Below are positions 46,492-58,130 of a DNA stretch of 64,000 nucleotides, piece after piece. Within the stretch, counting starts at the first letter, position 1. Every line of letters starts with the position of its first letter. The notes under the pieces are model-generated. The model searched no databases. It saw only the letters and a program-made list of their open reading frames with translations, and was not told where the DNA came from. This DNA comes from Tanypteryx hageni. Taxonomy: Eukaryota > Arthropoda > Insecta > Odonata > Petaluridae. The stretch is taken from NCBI GenBank assembly GCA_028673005.1, contig CM054115.1, positions 106,697,172 to 106,761,171 of the forward strand. The letters run 5' to 3'. Position numbers and translations under genes: made by a program.

Positions 46492-46585
46492 GGTGACAAT
46501 GAATTTTTGAACTTATGCATATGTTATATGTTTGAATGTGTATTCATTTTTGAAATTTGGGATTTCAATTTATATTACAGCAGAC

Positions 46586-46625
46586 TAGGTTAGGTTAGGC
46601 TAGGTTAGGTCAGGTCAGGTTGGGT
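46586..46625 (+). repeat. Interstitial (TTAGG)n-like tract
   Basis: Eight pentamers in register: TAGGT TAGGT TAGGC TAGGT, then TAGGT CAGGT CAGGT TGGGT. Most agree with the canonical insect telomere repeat TTAGG. Likely an old internal telomere-repeat insertion, or chance expansion of a pentamer. Confidence 0.7.
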
Positions 46626-47563
46626 TAATTACCTTGAATATATTAGTTGGAAATGTGGAGTAACTGCATAGGCTGGCAGTTTTTAAAATTGGTCTATATT
46701 CCATTTAAACTGCCGCGATATCGTTGGCGGGTGTTCTTTTATTTATTTTTCATTTCATTTTTTTCCGCTAGGAATACATACATCAGTTACTGGGTTCCTG
46801 TTGTGTCTCGGTAGAAGAACGCTCGCGGTTTTCAGTCAAACTTCGCGGGCTGAGAAACTCCACAGGATTGCCGAAATTCAGGATGAGCAAAAAATGTGAA
46901 AAAAGGCCGCGGGGAGCTTTCTGGAAAAGTACCCGATTTGTTGATGTTCGGGATCTGTAGTGTCAATATTGCTCGGATGCTTCCATTCTTCCGAGAAATG
47001 CACTTTTCCACAGTAAGAGATACACTCATCACTACACTTCCTCACTCATCGAGACTACTTTTCCAACTAACCAGCTTCTCCAAATTGGAGACTCCAATTG
47101 TATTCTTTTGAGAGTCTCAGCTGCAGTTTTTCGTCCCCTTTTTAGTGGAAATAGGATATTTTACACAAACGGCCATTCTCCCGGTCGCCTGGACCTCCTC
47201 CCACACAGCAGGGATCCAGGAAGTCTCCAAAAGACCAAACGGAGAACGTAAGACCCAGAAAGGGATGAACGTTTCTCAACTGAAACCCCTTCTCATGGAA
47301 ATAGGATATTTTCAGCAAAAAGACTTTGTCTTGACCAACGGTCACTTCAAACATTTGCCACCGATATTTTCTTGGAAATGGAACTTTCCCTTCTCCCTTC
47401 CTTCTCTCTTTCCGTCTTTCCCATATTCACGCACTCATTCATGGAGCAAAAGCATTCATGAGAACACTTTAAACGTCTTACTGCCTTCACCCTCATCTCA
47501 GGATTAAATATGCCCCTATGGAACCTGGTGGACCCCCCCTATGTGTGCGCCCGAGAGTGATCC

Positions 47564-48240
47564 TTATTAAAATTTATCGACTAATTGTGAGTTTGAACTA
47601 CATCCGTCAATTAGAACTTCCACTTATATAGGAGCTTAAATAAACTTATACTCGTATCCCGTTAAATGGCATCCGTCAAGCAACAACTAAATAACATATT
47701 TTTCTCTCCAATACTCTTTTATGATCTGTGAGGTATAGATTAAAAAAATTATTCGGAAAGAGGACAACATTTGCCACAATAAAGTCCGCCAGACCACATA
47801 ATTACGACTTATAGTTTCGGATATAAAAATTCAAGAACCGCCAAATCTTATGATACCGGTGTATACGTATTGCTTCTTCAGCCTCTATTGCTAGACGTAC
47901 CTACTAATGAACTGGACCGATGTTGCGTCATGGTAGTTCATAAATAATTTTTGATACTCCTCTATTTGGAAAATGATCTTACCGCCGTGACTACTGCTAC
48001 CGGGATATGTAAAAATTATATTACGACCTCATTTAAGGGTAACTCCATATCCGGATATTTAATTAAATGAGTCAAATCTAACAGTAATTACTGCATGAAT
48101 TATTTTAGTAACCGGGTGTGACATACTCGCCCTTACAGCCGCCCAGTGAGGTATAACATTTCTAGTATGACAGAGTTAAATAGATTCTCTCCAGGACGCG
48201 ACTTAATCGCAAAAATCACGTTATTAAATAAATTAGTATA
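47564..48240. other. No recognisable gene
   Basis: AT-rich; no motif. Confidence 0.45.
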
Positions 48241-48249
48241 ATTCCAACC

Positions 48250-48459
48250 ATGAGGTTGCAGGATCAGCCGACAGGCAGTCCTTTCTGGGTACGCAAGAGT
48301 CATCTAGTGAGCGAAATCCTCACCTCTTCCTCCGTGACCGGGTCTTCCTCCAGCATATCCTCCACAGCGGCGCGGCTTTGGCGGTTAGCTGCCAAGAAGG
48401 AGGAGGTGGAGGAGGAAGAAGAGTTGACGGCCGAGGAAGAAACGGAGGAAGGGGAGTGA
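48250..48459 (+). other. Small acidic open frame in a GC-richer patch
   Basis: A 69-codon frame with a favourable start context (ACCATGAGG) ends in a run of Glu from a GAGGAG repeat. On minus, the same patch has an alternative open frame (RAAVEDMLEEDPVTEEE) running into GAG|GTGAGG, a good splice-donor sequence near 48326. Neither is recognised. At most one can be real. Confidence 0.2.
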
Positions 48460-51400
48460 GAGAGGCGCGCGCAAGGGGAAGAGCCGCGTCTTGAAGACCT
48501 GAAAATAGCGAGAGAGAAAGAGGATGCAAATGATGCAGATTTTCTCGCGGTAGAATCTGAAATGACAACAGTCTATTAACTCCCTCCCCGCCCGATTGGC
48601 ACAACGAACCGTTACGAGGTGGCAGTTAAGTGACATCGTAAACAATGCCGATAACCTTAAGAATTTAGCAATGGAATGTGTCAATAATATTTGCTGGAAG
48701 TCGTCGGAATTGAATATCTTCACCACGATATCTGCCGTAGAAACCAATCATTGAACGCAATATAAATAAGAATGGAAAGGCCGTCGAGGATGACGTGCGA
48801 CCGACTGCGAATGTTAACTGCGGGTATTCAAGGATGCTAGGTGCGCGCCGATTACTGGAATAACTTGAGTGGCGGCAGTGTTTTGAGGAAGCCATAGTGA
48901 TTTATAGGATTACTTAATTATATTTAATTACCCATTTGTGAAACCAGTTTATAGATTTTAATTGCATGAAAAACTTTCTCAGTAAAATACTTGATAAATA
49001 TTTAAGGAAGAGTGGTTTTCAAAAGACATGTACAACTTTAGGCGAATGAAAACAGTAAGTTCTTGTACAACGAACGAAGCGAGTGATTTAAAGGGTGCAT
49101 ATCTCTATAGGAAGGACGAATAACTTGTAGAACACCGCTAATAATAAATAGCAGCATCATAAAGCGAGCGAAATAAGAAATATTCGGTCTAAACAAATAG
49201 AATATATACTCGTGGATAGCATCGGTAAAATTGATTTTCGAAGAATTTAGGGAAAAGAAGAAGAAAAAAATACAAACAACCAGCTTCCTTCAAATACGAT
49301 ATTTCAAATGCGTCCTAGTGGCATAGTTATCACCCGCGCAGTGTGGGGAGGGAGGGGGGGGGGGAGAGCGCAATCCTACGCCACTTAAATCATTAAGACA
49401 TTCGGTATGCAGGGAATACAGACCAACCACAGTATAAAGAGGTGGAGCGCAGGTCGGCCCTTAAATATAGGCGTAGGGCAGTGAAAGAGTTAAAACAGTT
49501 GTCAATGTCAAGAGATGCCAGCTGTTTCAAAGGGTGCCAGTAAAACATCTGAATCTTCTGGAAGGTTTTTCCACATCCGCTAACGCTGGGATTCTCAGTC
49601 ATTTCGCATTCAGGAGTCGACCACAAAAAAAGATATAACTACGGACCACCATTAGTCACAATTCTGTAGTTGAAGTCTATTATCAGTTGTTAATCTTTTT
49701 GGATCGCGGTTATAGTCCCATCTTCACCTCAAACAATTATGGCTTTTAACTGTGCTATTTAATCATTAACGCTTATAATAATCCATGAGGTTGATTAGTC
49801 AGAAATATAAACAAACAAACGTCCTACAACCAGTTCACGGATCAACAGTGCTTCGTGGACTATGAAGTTGGGACTTGATTCAGTTATTTGGCAGTAAATC
49901 TTCCTTTGCCAGAGCACGTGACCGTTTGCAGAAGTTTCTTTTCTTTCTTTCGTCTGCAACTTAAACAGGTGAAAATGAAGATAGTTTTATTTACTTTTTA
50001 AAAATCAGGGAATTACGACACAAATTCCCTTCTTCGACATTTTATTTTAAAGCATGTAAATATTTCACATAGTTTACATTAAGAGAGGCGATTGCTGTGC
50101 TTTCATACACAATTTTCGCCGAATTTCCGCGTATTTTCATGAGAGTGCCATTTAAATGAATGTCATCGTTGCCATTGTTGATTAAACGGTACTGACTAGA
50201 AAATTGTTGTGAAAAATTTATCTTAAGTCGGCTAGCAAAATTTTCAGTTAACTTTATAAGCTTACTTTACATAAATCTTTATTCTCTATCATTGTCATAA
50301 ATCGGACACACCCGACCCTCCTATGTATATAGCGAAGGATGCGTTCTGAAAAAGTGAAAAACAGAAAAAGGTACCGGACACGGACTTTGATCTCAAAAAG
50401 TGGACTTGTCCGGTTAAAAGTTGTTCCGAAAGAGGCAACAGCTAGACGCCGCTGGGAGAATCCGTCGCCAATTAGATTCCGGACACGACAAACTGCTTTT
50501 ACCTCGATCAATCTTTCCGCGTTCACCAGACAAGAATATTTATTGGCTATGGTGGTTCAAGTTCACGTTTACATTTTGAAACATTTTGCCATGGAGAAGG
50601 ATATAGGTATATTACGCACTTATACTTGGCTATACTTGGAGACTTCCAGCGAATTCTTCCATTCAACTACAACTTTTATTCAGTAAAAGCAGATCATTAT
50701 TCACTGGTTTAAATGCAGTGCTATTTCAATTCAATTAACTTCAATAAACCGTCAGATAAGCAGCCAAACAATTTCCTCTGTCCACGATCCCTATTACATA
50801 GTCCACTCAACCCTACTTTATTTTTACTCTTACTTTTATAGTTGAATAACTATTACGTGGCGAAGAATGCTCATTCTTTAGCTCTGCAGAGTAAAGTTAA
50901 ATCGTAATTACTGTATTTGTGTATATAATCTAGGTACGCGTCAACAGTGTAGTCATTAGCGTAAGTTGTAACAAAAGAAAAAAACGATGCGTTTACATCG
51001 GAATTAAAAAAACTCAAAATGGTACATTGGAATTTTTATTTTTTACGTAACATTCTGTATTTTGCTTATAGTGGAGATATTAATCGAAATTCTGTTTTTA
51101 AATTTACTTATTGCTTTGTTTATGTAGTAAAAAATAACATATACGCTCCACAAGCCGTTTTGCTTTGCCTTTATGATCGACCTACTGAAGATGGAATCTA
51201 TGATTCCGAAATACGTATTTAGGCATTTTTAAAAAGGAAGCTCACGTGGCTGGTGGTTTTCCTATGTGTTTTGTGCGTGTGTGAGAAAAGCGTCCCTGCC
51301 GTGGAGTACATAGTTTCCTCTAAACCCGAAGCTGAAGATTGTGTGACATTGCGTGAGAATTCGGTCACTGGCGCGGAGTAATTTTTCTTAAACCGGCGTG

Positions 51401-51800
51401 TGAATACTTCCTTTTTATTATTTTTTATGTTTATTAGGAGGTTTCTCCATTTGTCATTAGTTATAACCATATGGCTTCGATATTTTCTTTTCATTTTCTT
51501 TAGTAACAAATAAGTTTTTGATCTTATTTTTAATCGTACTTTTCTTCTGCCTTAAATTGTCTGGAAAATGTTGTGAATAACTTTAATAAAAGTGAATATC
51601 TTCAACATATAGATAATAATAAACATAATTTACACTTATTTAGTAAGGCACGATAAATGTTGATAATGAGCCATGGGTTTGCTTAGTTACGTTGCTATTT
51701 TGAGTTCAAGAGTCAAGTCCTACATATTCAGCTGTTCTGTTTTTAATTTAATTCTTCATTGATGTTCACCTGTTATTTTTGAGAATCAATTTTTGATTGA
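48460..51800. other. No recognisable gene
   Basis: 3.3 kb of mostly AT-rich sequence. A minus frame from an ATG at 48895 (MASSKHCRHSSYS..., 76 codons) has a good start context but no domain. The 50339-50686 plus frame is basic and unrecognised. A G-rich run lies at 49346-49370. Confidence 0.4.
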
Positions 51801-51805
51801 AAAAT

Positions 51806-52016
51806 ATAACGTTTCTTATTCTAATCGTCACATTTTGCCTACGATTCGAAATCGCTCAAGTTATAGATTTAAACCATATTTATGGGGAAACCTTAAGCTT
51901 TTTAACGATATGTTGCTCTGCCGACCGTGTTATTGTTAAACCTCGAGATTCCATTGTCGTCTCAACCCTTATACTATATGCGTAAGGGGAGCGTTCTTTT
52001 AATGTTTTAATACGTG
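51806..52016 (+). repeat. Dispersed repeat, copy 2
   Basis: Same ordered blocks as 15098-15260, with an extra segment (51865-51930) absent from that copy. It leads directly into a purine tract. Confidence 0.6.
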
Positions 52017-52096
52017 AGAGAGAAGGAGTGAGAGGAAGAAAAAAGGAGAGAGAGAGAGGGAGGGAGAGAGGGAGAAGGAGGGGGAGGGAGAGATAT

Positions 52097-52150
52097 ATAG
52101 ATAATGTTGCTTATTAGGGCGAAATTGAGACCAGGAAGTCTATTTTTCAG
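52097..52150 (-). mobile_element. LINE 3' tail in purine tract, copy a
   Basis: CTCAATTTCGCCCTAATAA ending on minus toward TATCTATATAT. Confidence 0.6.
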
Positions 52151-52256
52151 AGAAGTAGAGAGAGGGGGAGGGGGGTAGAGGTAGTGAGGAAGAGAGAGAT
52201 AAAGGGAGAGAGAGGGATTGAGATAGAGAAGGAGGGAGACAGTGGAGGAGGGGGAG

Positions 52257-52312
52257 ATAGATAGATAATGGTCTTTATTAGGGCGAGAGTGAGACTAGGA
52301 TGTCTATTTTTC
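52257..52312 (-). mobile_element. LINE 3' tail in purine tract, copy b
   Basis: CTCACTCTCGCCCTAATAAA ending toward TTATCTATCTATCT. Possibly a tandem duplicate of copy a together with the purine DNA between. Confidence 0.6.
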
Positions 52313-52479
52313 CAGAGAGGGGGAGAGGGAGGGAGAATGGGAGGGAGGAGGATTGGAGAGAGGAAGAGAGAAAAGGAGGAAGAATGGAAAGTGCATTAAA
52401 TTTAATACTTAATCCATGCATACCCATCATTTTTATGGGATTTTATACTAGTAGGTTTATAGTTTCTTCGTTGTGTCTG

Positions 52480-52880
52480 TCTGTTCCCACTATTAACTTT
52501 TGAACCGATAGACCGATTTTCATGACACTTGGTGGAAATCTCTTGCTACTTGGGCCGAGTTCCCGGGGATAGTTTTTTTGCGAAGATTGAAAGTCCCAGG
52601 CTCGATTCCGGGAACTATGCTTCCCATTTGATTTACATGGGAAATCTAAAATCCATCGCGCAGGGTAATTTTCTTTTGCAGATTAAAATATCTTACAATT
52701 GTAATATCAGAGCGAGATTTGTAATATTCTCTGAGGAAATGAATGAAAATTCTAAATTTTATCGTAGAATGTTGCTTATAGATCGTATTTTTCGAATTTT
52801 GCGTAAATACTGGCGTTTTTCAAGTTTTTATCACTCATTATGAGTGTTGCCATAGCAACGACTATTGTTGGACTCGGATT
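52480..52880. repeat. Dispersed repeat region with a GTTGCCATAGCAACGAC core
   Basis: It begins ACCGATAGACCGATTTTCAT, a motif type found in many interspersed arthropod repeats. It ends with GTTGCCATAGCAACGAC (52847-52863), the reverse complement of the core of the 4100 and 32680 copies. No frame. Confidence 0.45.
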
Positions 52881-52895
52881 CGGTATAGTCTAGTA

Positions 52896-53619
52896 CAGTG
52901 ATGGCGAACCTATGGCACGCGTGCCAAGGTTGGCACGCGGAACGACTTTGGTTGGCACGCCACAAAATGAAATAAGAAATAAAATGTGCCACTCGCCAAT
53001 ACAGCGACATGACAAAAATTACCTCAGAAATCTAATAAATGTAGGTATCGAAAGGATGCGAAAGAGAGGCTTCGTTTACCAGAGGTACATACCATCGGTT
53101 ATATTATGATTACACGCCGGCGTCCTAATATGCCACTGGGATCAGCAAAAAATGTAGTATTTGACATTTTTACTGTATCGTTAATATCTGATGTTTTAAC
53201 TGGAATTTGTCAAACGGAAATTGAGCCCTTGGATCATGTCATATATTACTTAGCATACATTACTTCATTTACGTCTTTCATTAAATCGTTTTTACGTATA
53301 ATGATTTTTCATGAGATAGCTATTTTTTTCTTCTAAAAGATAACATTATGCATTAATGTAACCTATTTTTCGTTAGCGTTTAATATTATTTGTAAAGTCT
53401 TGAAGAATTCGATAAATAACAAAAAAGCTATATTTCTTTGTTTTTGATATATCATTTGAATCATTTAGTATATATTTATTCATTTGTGGGAAAAGACATA
53501 CTATGTATTATATTCTACGAAGAGACAAGATTTATTTATGATACTGGCACGCGAATAGGCAAATTTTCTCTTATTAAGGTAATTTTGTCACGCGAGCTAG
53601 AAAAGGTTCGCCATCACTG
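52896..53619. mobile_element. hAT-type MITE with perfect target duplication
   Basis: The ends CAGTGATGGCGAACCTATGG and, read inward from the right, CAGTGATGGCGAACCTTTTC match over the first 16 bases. A GGCACGCG repeat follows on both sides. GTCTAGTA is exact at 52888-52895 and 53620-53627. No transposase; short frames inside are not conserved. Confidence 0.92.
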
Positions 53620-53629
53620 GTCTAGTACA

Positions 53630-54400
53630 TACATGCACCAGTTATTTTTGGCACAAAAATACGCGTGTTCAACTTAGTTTTCCATTCGAATGTATTTGTA
53701 ATATTTTAAAGCTAAATTATGAAATTTTGGAACACAAAGTGCAACTCATCCGCGGTGATTATAAAGCTATTAAAGTCAATATAAGTATTAAATAAATAAT
53801 TATGTGGAAAGTAGACGTCATATGTTCCGTTCCAGATAGACCAGGGTTGTTTTATACTAACTAAATATTTAATTTTAAAATTATTCAATTTTTTCTGCGG
53901 AATATTGTCAATTAAAAACGTTTTAACAATGTGTATAACAACATTTTCTTAAATTCAAATTTAAAACATATTAGTTGTCTCTTTTACATAAATCAGTACT
54001 TATATTATATAGTTTTATGATTTTTTATTTTGCGTTCCTTATATAAAACCAACTATACTCTGCATAACATGTGAGCAAGCTTGTGTGGAAAAATGAAAGT
54101 AAATTACGGCAACTTTTATTCTGAAATTAAAACATTTCATATGTTTTCAGCATTTGCTTAATAGATAAAAGCGCAACGGAGAGTCAGGCAAAGACGTCTT
54201 AGTTAGCCGGAGGCGAGTACATATTTTGCGCATGCGAACAACAATTACAAATTATTTTATTAAAAAGTTCATTTTAGACGCAGCATGACGTCTGTTCTTG
54301 GCATTTTCCAATATAATGTGATTCCGATCGAACACATTTATGAAATTTAGCAGCGAGGAGATTTTGTAAGGCAGAAACAAAAAATTTGGGACAAATGGGT
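53630..54400. other. No recognisable gene
   Basis: AT-rich; nothing identified. Confidence 0.45.
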
Positions 54401-54414
54401 GTACCGAAGAATTT

Positions 54415-54467
54415 TCTCGGGACACCGGGACGTTAAGTCATATTCCGGGACGTCTAGTCACCCTAGG
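54415..54467. mobile_element. Solo DNA-transposon end
   Basis: Read on minus: TAGGGTGACTAGACGTCCCG. This is a well-known style of terminal repeat. No left partner was found. Confidence 0.35.
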
Positions 54468-55439
54468 TTACGGTGACCGGACGTTTCGCCCTAAGTCTTT
54501 CACCCACGTGACGTTTCACCAAAATACATTTCACCCACGAGACTTTTCAGTCAAATACTTGTCGTCCAGTTACGTAACTACAACCTTCAACCAATTAGTT
54601 AACTATTTGTTGCGACAAAAAAGTCAGTACAGTATACATTACATAAACTTTCACATGTGTATGCATTTGGTCTCACTACATTCTTTCCCGACTGGAAGGA
54701 ACTCCTACTGCTATAAAAACAACACAACAGTGGAAAATACCTTCTGCACGTAAATGGTATTAATATATTAATTACCTCATATATGTGACAACCGACTAGA
54801 TAGATAGTTATACCATACATCAAGTATTATGTGAATTGACGACGCCAAACTGGCACTGAAGCATTATCGCTGAACGAAGAATGTTGAGAGAACTGGGAAG
54901 AGCTGGGCGTTAAACTCGATACATTATAATGTCGCTGGACGCTACATGGTGATTTTTGAAAAATATGGATTGAGTAATATATGCCCAAAAGGAAATGCCT
55001 TACTATTCTGGAATACTTTTAGTGTAGGATTACTTAAGCTCACATTTTAAAATAGGTTAAAATAAAGATATGAACTCGAGACTTAAACGTATATACGAAG
55101 AATAGAATGAAGTTTATTTTTATCCTTAAGAAAATTCGAATCAGCTCAAAATTAATTTGAAACCCGAAAAAACGGGAAAAATTTTTCATTTTAACAACGA
55201 ATAATTTTAGCTGCCATGACAATTCCTATCGAAGCTGCATTTGTCAGCCTAATGCATTTACGTGATAGATATTAATTTTAATTCTGGGTTTCCATTACAG
55301 TACATAAATTTCGGTTTTTTGTTTGGATATCAACAAATAGTTTGTTCATTTTATTTTCAACCGAATTTCTCTGTATCGTTAAGTTACCCAGTGCAAACGG
55401 TCTGCCATTTCATGTAAATAACTTTAATCAACGTTTAGA

Positions 55440-56017
55440 ATCGACAAAATACAACAATAACAACTGCGTCGCACCGTCGTGCTTGTAATTACAGCGGGCG
55501 AGAGGAAACTCCAGTCGTACGCAACAATCAAGCGGAAGACGCTTCCTAAAGAGAAATTACCATGTGAAATCCATGCGAGAGTGCAAGAGAAAGGATAGAT
55601 GGCTGCAGATTTAATGGAGGATTGGTTAAACACCGAGTGGAGAAGAGAAGATAATTTCAGAAAAGATCTATCCTAATAACGGACAGCTTTCGGGGACATC
55701 TCATTGAAGTTGTGCGACAAAAGATGAATACTAAAGCAGAACCAGCCATTATCACCGGAGGCTTGACATCTGTACTCCAACCGCTAAATATGTGCTTCAT
55801 CCAGTCATTCATTAGACAATTTTATGCAGAATGGATCGCTACAGACCTTCATGAATTGACGCCGCGGGGAAAGATTAAAACACCATCCATTGGAAGAGTG
55901 TGCTCCTCTATTACACGGTCGTGGAACCAGATTTCATATGAGCTCGTTGTTAATAGCTCTTTAAAAATTGGCACATCGAATGCGCATGTGAAAAGATGCT
56001 GCCGAGACAGACGATGA
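55440..56017 (+). pseudogene. Tigger/pogo (CENP-B-like) transposase relic
   Basis: A first segment (55510-55660) translates in pieces as TIKRKTLPKEKLPCEIHARV, QEKG, then AADLMEDWLNTEW, the central part of the DDE domain. A second frame gives the RTAF stretch corresponding to the usual DSFRGH. 55712-56017 reads KAEPAIITGGLTSVLQPLNM, the conserved IPGG-TS-LQPLD block, then WNQISYELVVNSSLKIGTSN. Stops at 55597-55599 and frameshifts disable it. The N-terminal HTH domains are absent. The 16686-16868 fragment could derive from the same family's C-terminus. Confidence 0.82.
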
Positions 56018-56689
56018 TCTACCTACCGAGGAAAAACTGGCACGTCATCTGCAGACGATAGTAATTACGTAGACTGAAAAGGTAAGTTTTTCCGCCTGGA
56101 TTTTGTATGTGTGTGACGTGTAGAGTTTGCGTGCTCATTATGCGCTCTTTTTTGTATGAGGTGTGCCGGCGATGATGCAGATGAGTGGAAGTCAAGATAC
56201 AGAACAGGAGTATACGTGGCTTACTTGGAAGACATTGTCAAGTTTCGAGAAAATTAAATATACAGTGTTCTTATATTCCAGTTTTGCTGAGACAAAAGGC
56301 ATGTAAATGTTTTAAAACTGCATTATCGGTTTACTTAATTCTGAAAAGACCTCTCTCTTACTATTTGTCCCACCATTGTTCTAGCGTAAAAATATCGTGT
56401 GAAAAGGTTGGGAAATTACGCAAGTAAATACGGTAATTTAATAAATACCGAAATAACCTGCAAAAGAATGAATAGGTAGAGAACGATACAATTGATTTAA
56501 TTTCACTCAGTGTTTATATAGCCCTATTTCGTGAAGCTTCTTTGTCAAGGTGGGCGAAAAAAATGTACTCAATTTCAAAATTCAATAAAAATTAAATGAA
56601 CTGTAATATGAGTGGGAAACAAAACCCAAATAATAGATTAATTTGTCAACTTTATCAAAATGTCTTACATCATTCTGAGCACACATGCA

Positions 56690-57053
56690 AAAACATACAG
56701 CTCAGTTGCTGATTACAGCCTGAAACATTTCAAGCCCAATATTGGTGATAGCTTTAATCACAAACTTTTTCAGGTCACAAATTATTCTTGACTTCTCCTG
56801 AAAGAAAGACTTGGTCTTTAAGGTAACTTCATAGAAAAACATATAAAGGGGACAGAACTGGTGACCTTGGAGGCCATTGAAATGGAGACCTCTAGGAAAT
56901 TAAACGTTTTGGAAAATGCTCATTAAGGTATTGCATTGCTACGAGGGATATGACTGCTGTGGTCCTATCTTTCTGGAACCGCATGCCTCTTTCAATCAGT
57001 ACACACCTCCAAATATAACCATCAAGCATTTGGACATATCGTTCACCGTTCAC
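56690..57053 (-). pseudogene. Tc1/mariner-like transposase relic
   Basis: The minus translation reads VNGERYVQMLDGYIWRCVLI, then RFQKDRTTAVISLVAMQYLN, FPKRLIS, stop, RSPFQWPPRSPVLSPLYVFL, stop, SYLKDQVF. This is colinear with the DDE_3 region of mariner-type transposases: VNSERY; FQQDGATAHTA with its catalytic Asp; WPARSPDLTPCDFFLWGYLK with the last Asp. The RSPVLSP segment has lost the expected Asp of SPDL. Two stops are visible. Only the C-terminal half survives. Confidence 0.78.
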
Positions 57054-57097
57054 TTATACTGCTTTCCCGCTGATTTCTCTCTACTCACGCTCAAGGT

Positions 57098-57343
57098 CAA
57101 TAGGTCAGCAACCTTTTTTTATGGTGGGTCAATTAATGGTTTTTGGAAAATGCAATGGGTCGATTAAAAACATGAATGGAAAAAAATCAAACCCGAATGT
57201 TTATATAAACTATATTTACTAATTGAATTGCTTTTTTATTTTCGAAGCATAAACCCTTCTAAACGTGTTTACTTTTGCAGGCCACAAAAATCGTGATGGC
57301 GGGTCATTCATTGACCTGCGGTTCATAGCTTACCGACCACATG
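57098..57343. mobile_element. Probable short hAT-type MITE, decayed
   Basis: The left GGTCAGCAACCTTTTTTTAT with GGTGGGTCAATT and the right, read inward, TGGTCGGTAAGCTATGAACC with GGTCAATGAATGACCCGCC suggest inverted ends. No convincing target duplication. Confidence 0.4.
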
Positions 57344-57869
57344 GCTAGACTAAAATTAGACCCTGCAACTTCTGTAAAAGTTGTCTGTACCTAGTCGATA
57401 AACGGTGAAACTGTTGAAGTAAGGGTTTCACGTTAAAAATGCAAATACGTACAGGGAGAAAATGACGGACAACATTCGTATGCTCGTCCTTCATGATATG
57501 GAATGTTTTCGGACCATGAGGATTGAAATCCAATCTGTCAGTCCTATTTGGCGACTTACGCGAAAGTGAGTGCCTTGTCCAAGGTGTTGTTGTTGGTCGG
57601 TGGTGGCGGCGCTGCCGTGAAGGAATGGCGGTGAAGGCATGCAGGGGTATCCTCTCTGGACAGCTGAGACCTGCAGAGAAGATTAACATGTCTTTGAGGA
57701 GGCTCTTCCATTATTATCGGGTTCGATTTCTCGGATAAATGGGAGCACGATTTCAATCCGGCGTTAGATTCGAATCATTAAACAACCTGAATGCCATTCG
57801 ATACTTTTGGTAGGCATTGTAATAGTAGTGAATTTCACGAGTAACTCCCATGAACAAATAAAATTAAAA

Positions 57870-57975
57870 ATTTGTGTTTTCCACAGCTTTTAATATTTCA
57901 GTACGACCCGGGTTTCGAAGCGATATATCATCTTCAGGTGTAACCTCACTTCTTCACCTAATGATGATGATGATC
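57870..57975 (+). repeat. Arthropod-type interspersed repeat scrap
   Basis: ACGACCCGGGTTTCGAAGCG, ATATCATCTTCAGG and a (GAT)n run. This motif order is common in arthropod repeats. Class unknown. Confidence 0.4.
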
Positions 57976-58130
57976 ACCATTACGTTTTTATGTTATGTAG
58001 ATGTTTTTTTCAATGTGAAAATTAGTTTTCACGGTAAAAATTATAGTTTAAGAAATTATTCACGACTGTAATTATTCTTGGGAACACTGATTTTGAGAGC
58101 AACTTCTCATTACTATTGCAATCATATTCA

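Larger units (their letters stand above)
42395..47555 (-). mobile_element. Putative hAT element with nested relics (boundaries tentative)
   Basis: Left: GTGGTGCACACAGAC ... AGGAGGGGGTCC. Right, read inward: CTCGGGCGCACACATAGGG, then GGGTCCACC. The shared blocks are GCACACA and GGGGGTCC. Candidate target duplications are AGTGATCA (42387-42394) and AGTGATCC (47556-47563). The only long transposase inside runs on minus. The terminal match is weaker than for other hATs here, and the exact first base is uncertain. Confidence 0.5.
52018..52395 (+). repeat. Purine tract interrupted by two LINE tails
   Basis: A/G-only runs at 52018-52092, 52153-52255 and 52313-52390. The interruptions at 52097-52150 and 52257-52312 are minus-strand LINE ends (GACTTCCTGGTCTCAATTTC, GCCCTAATAA and GACATCCTAGTCTCACTCTC, GCCCTAATAAAGACC). 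Confidence 0.75.
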
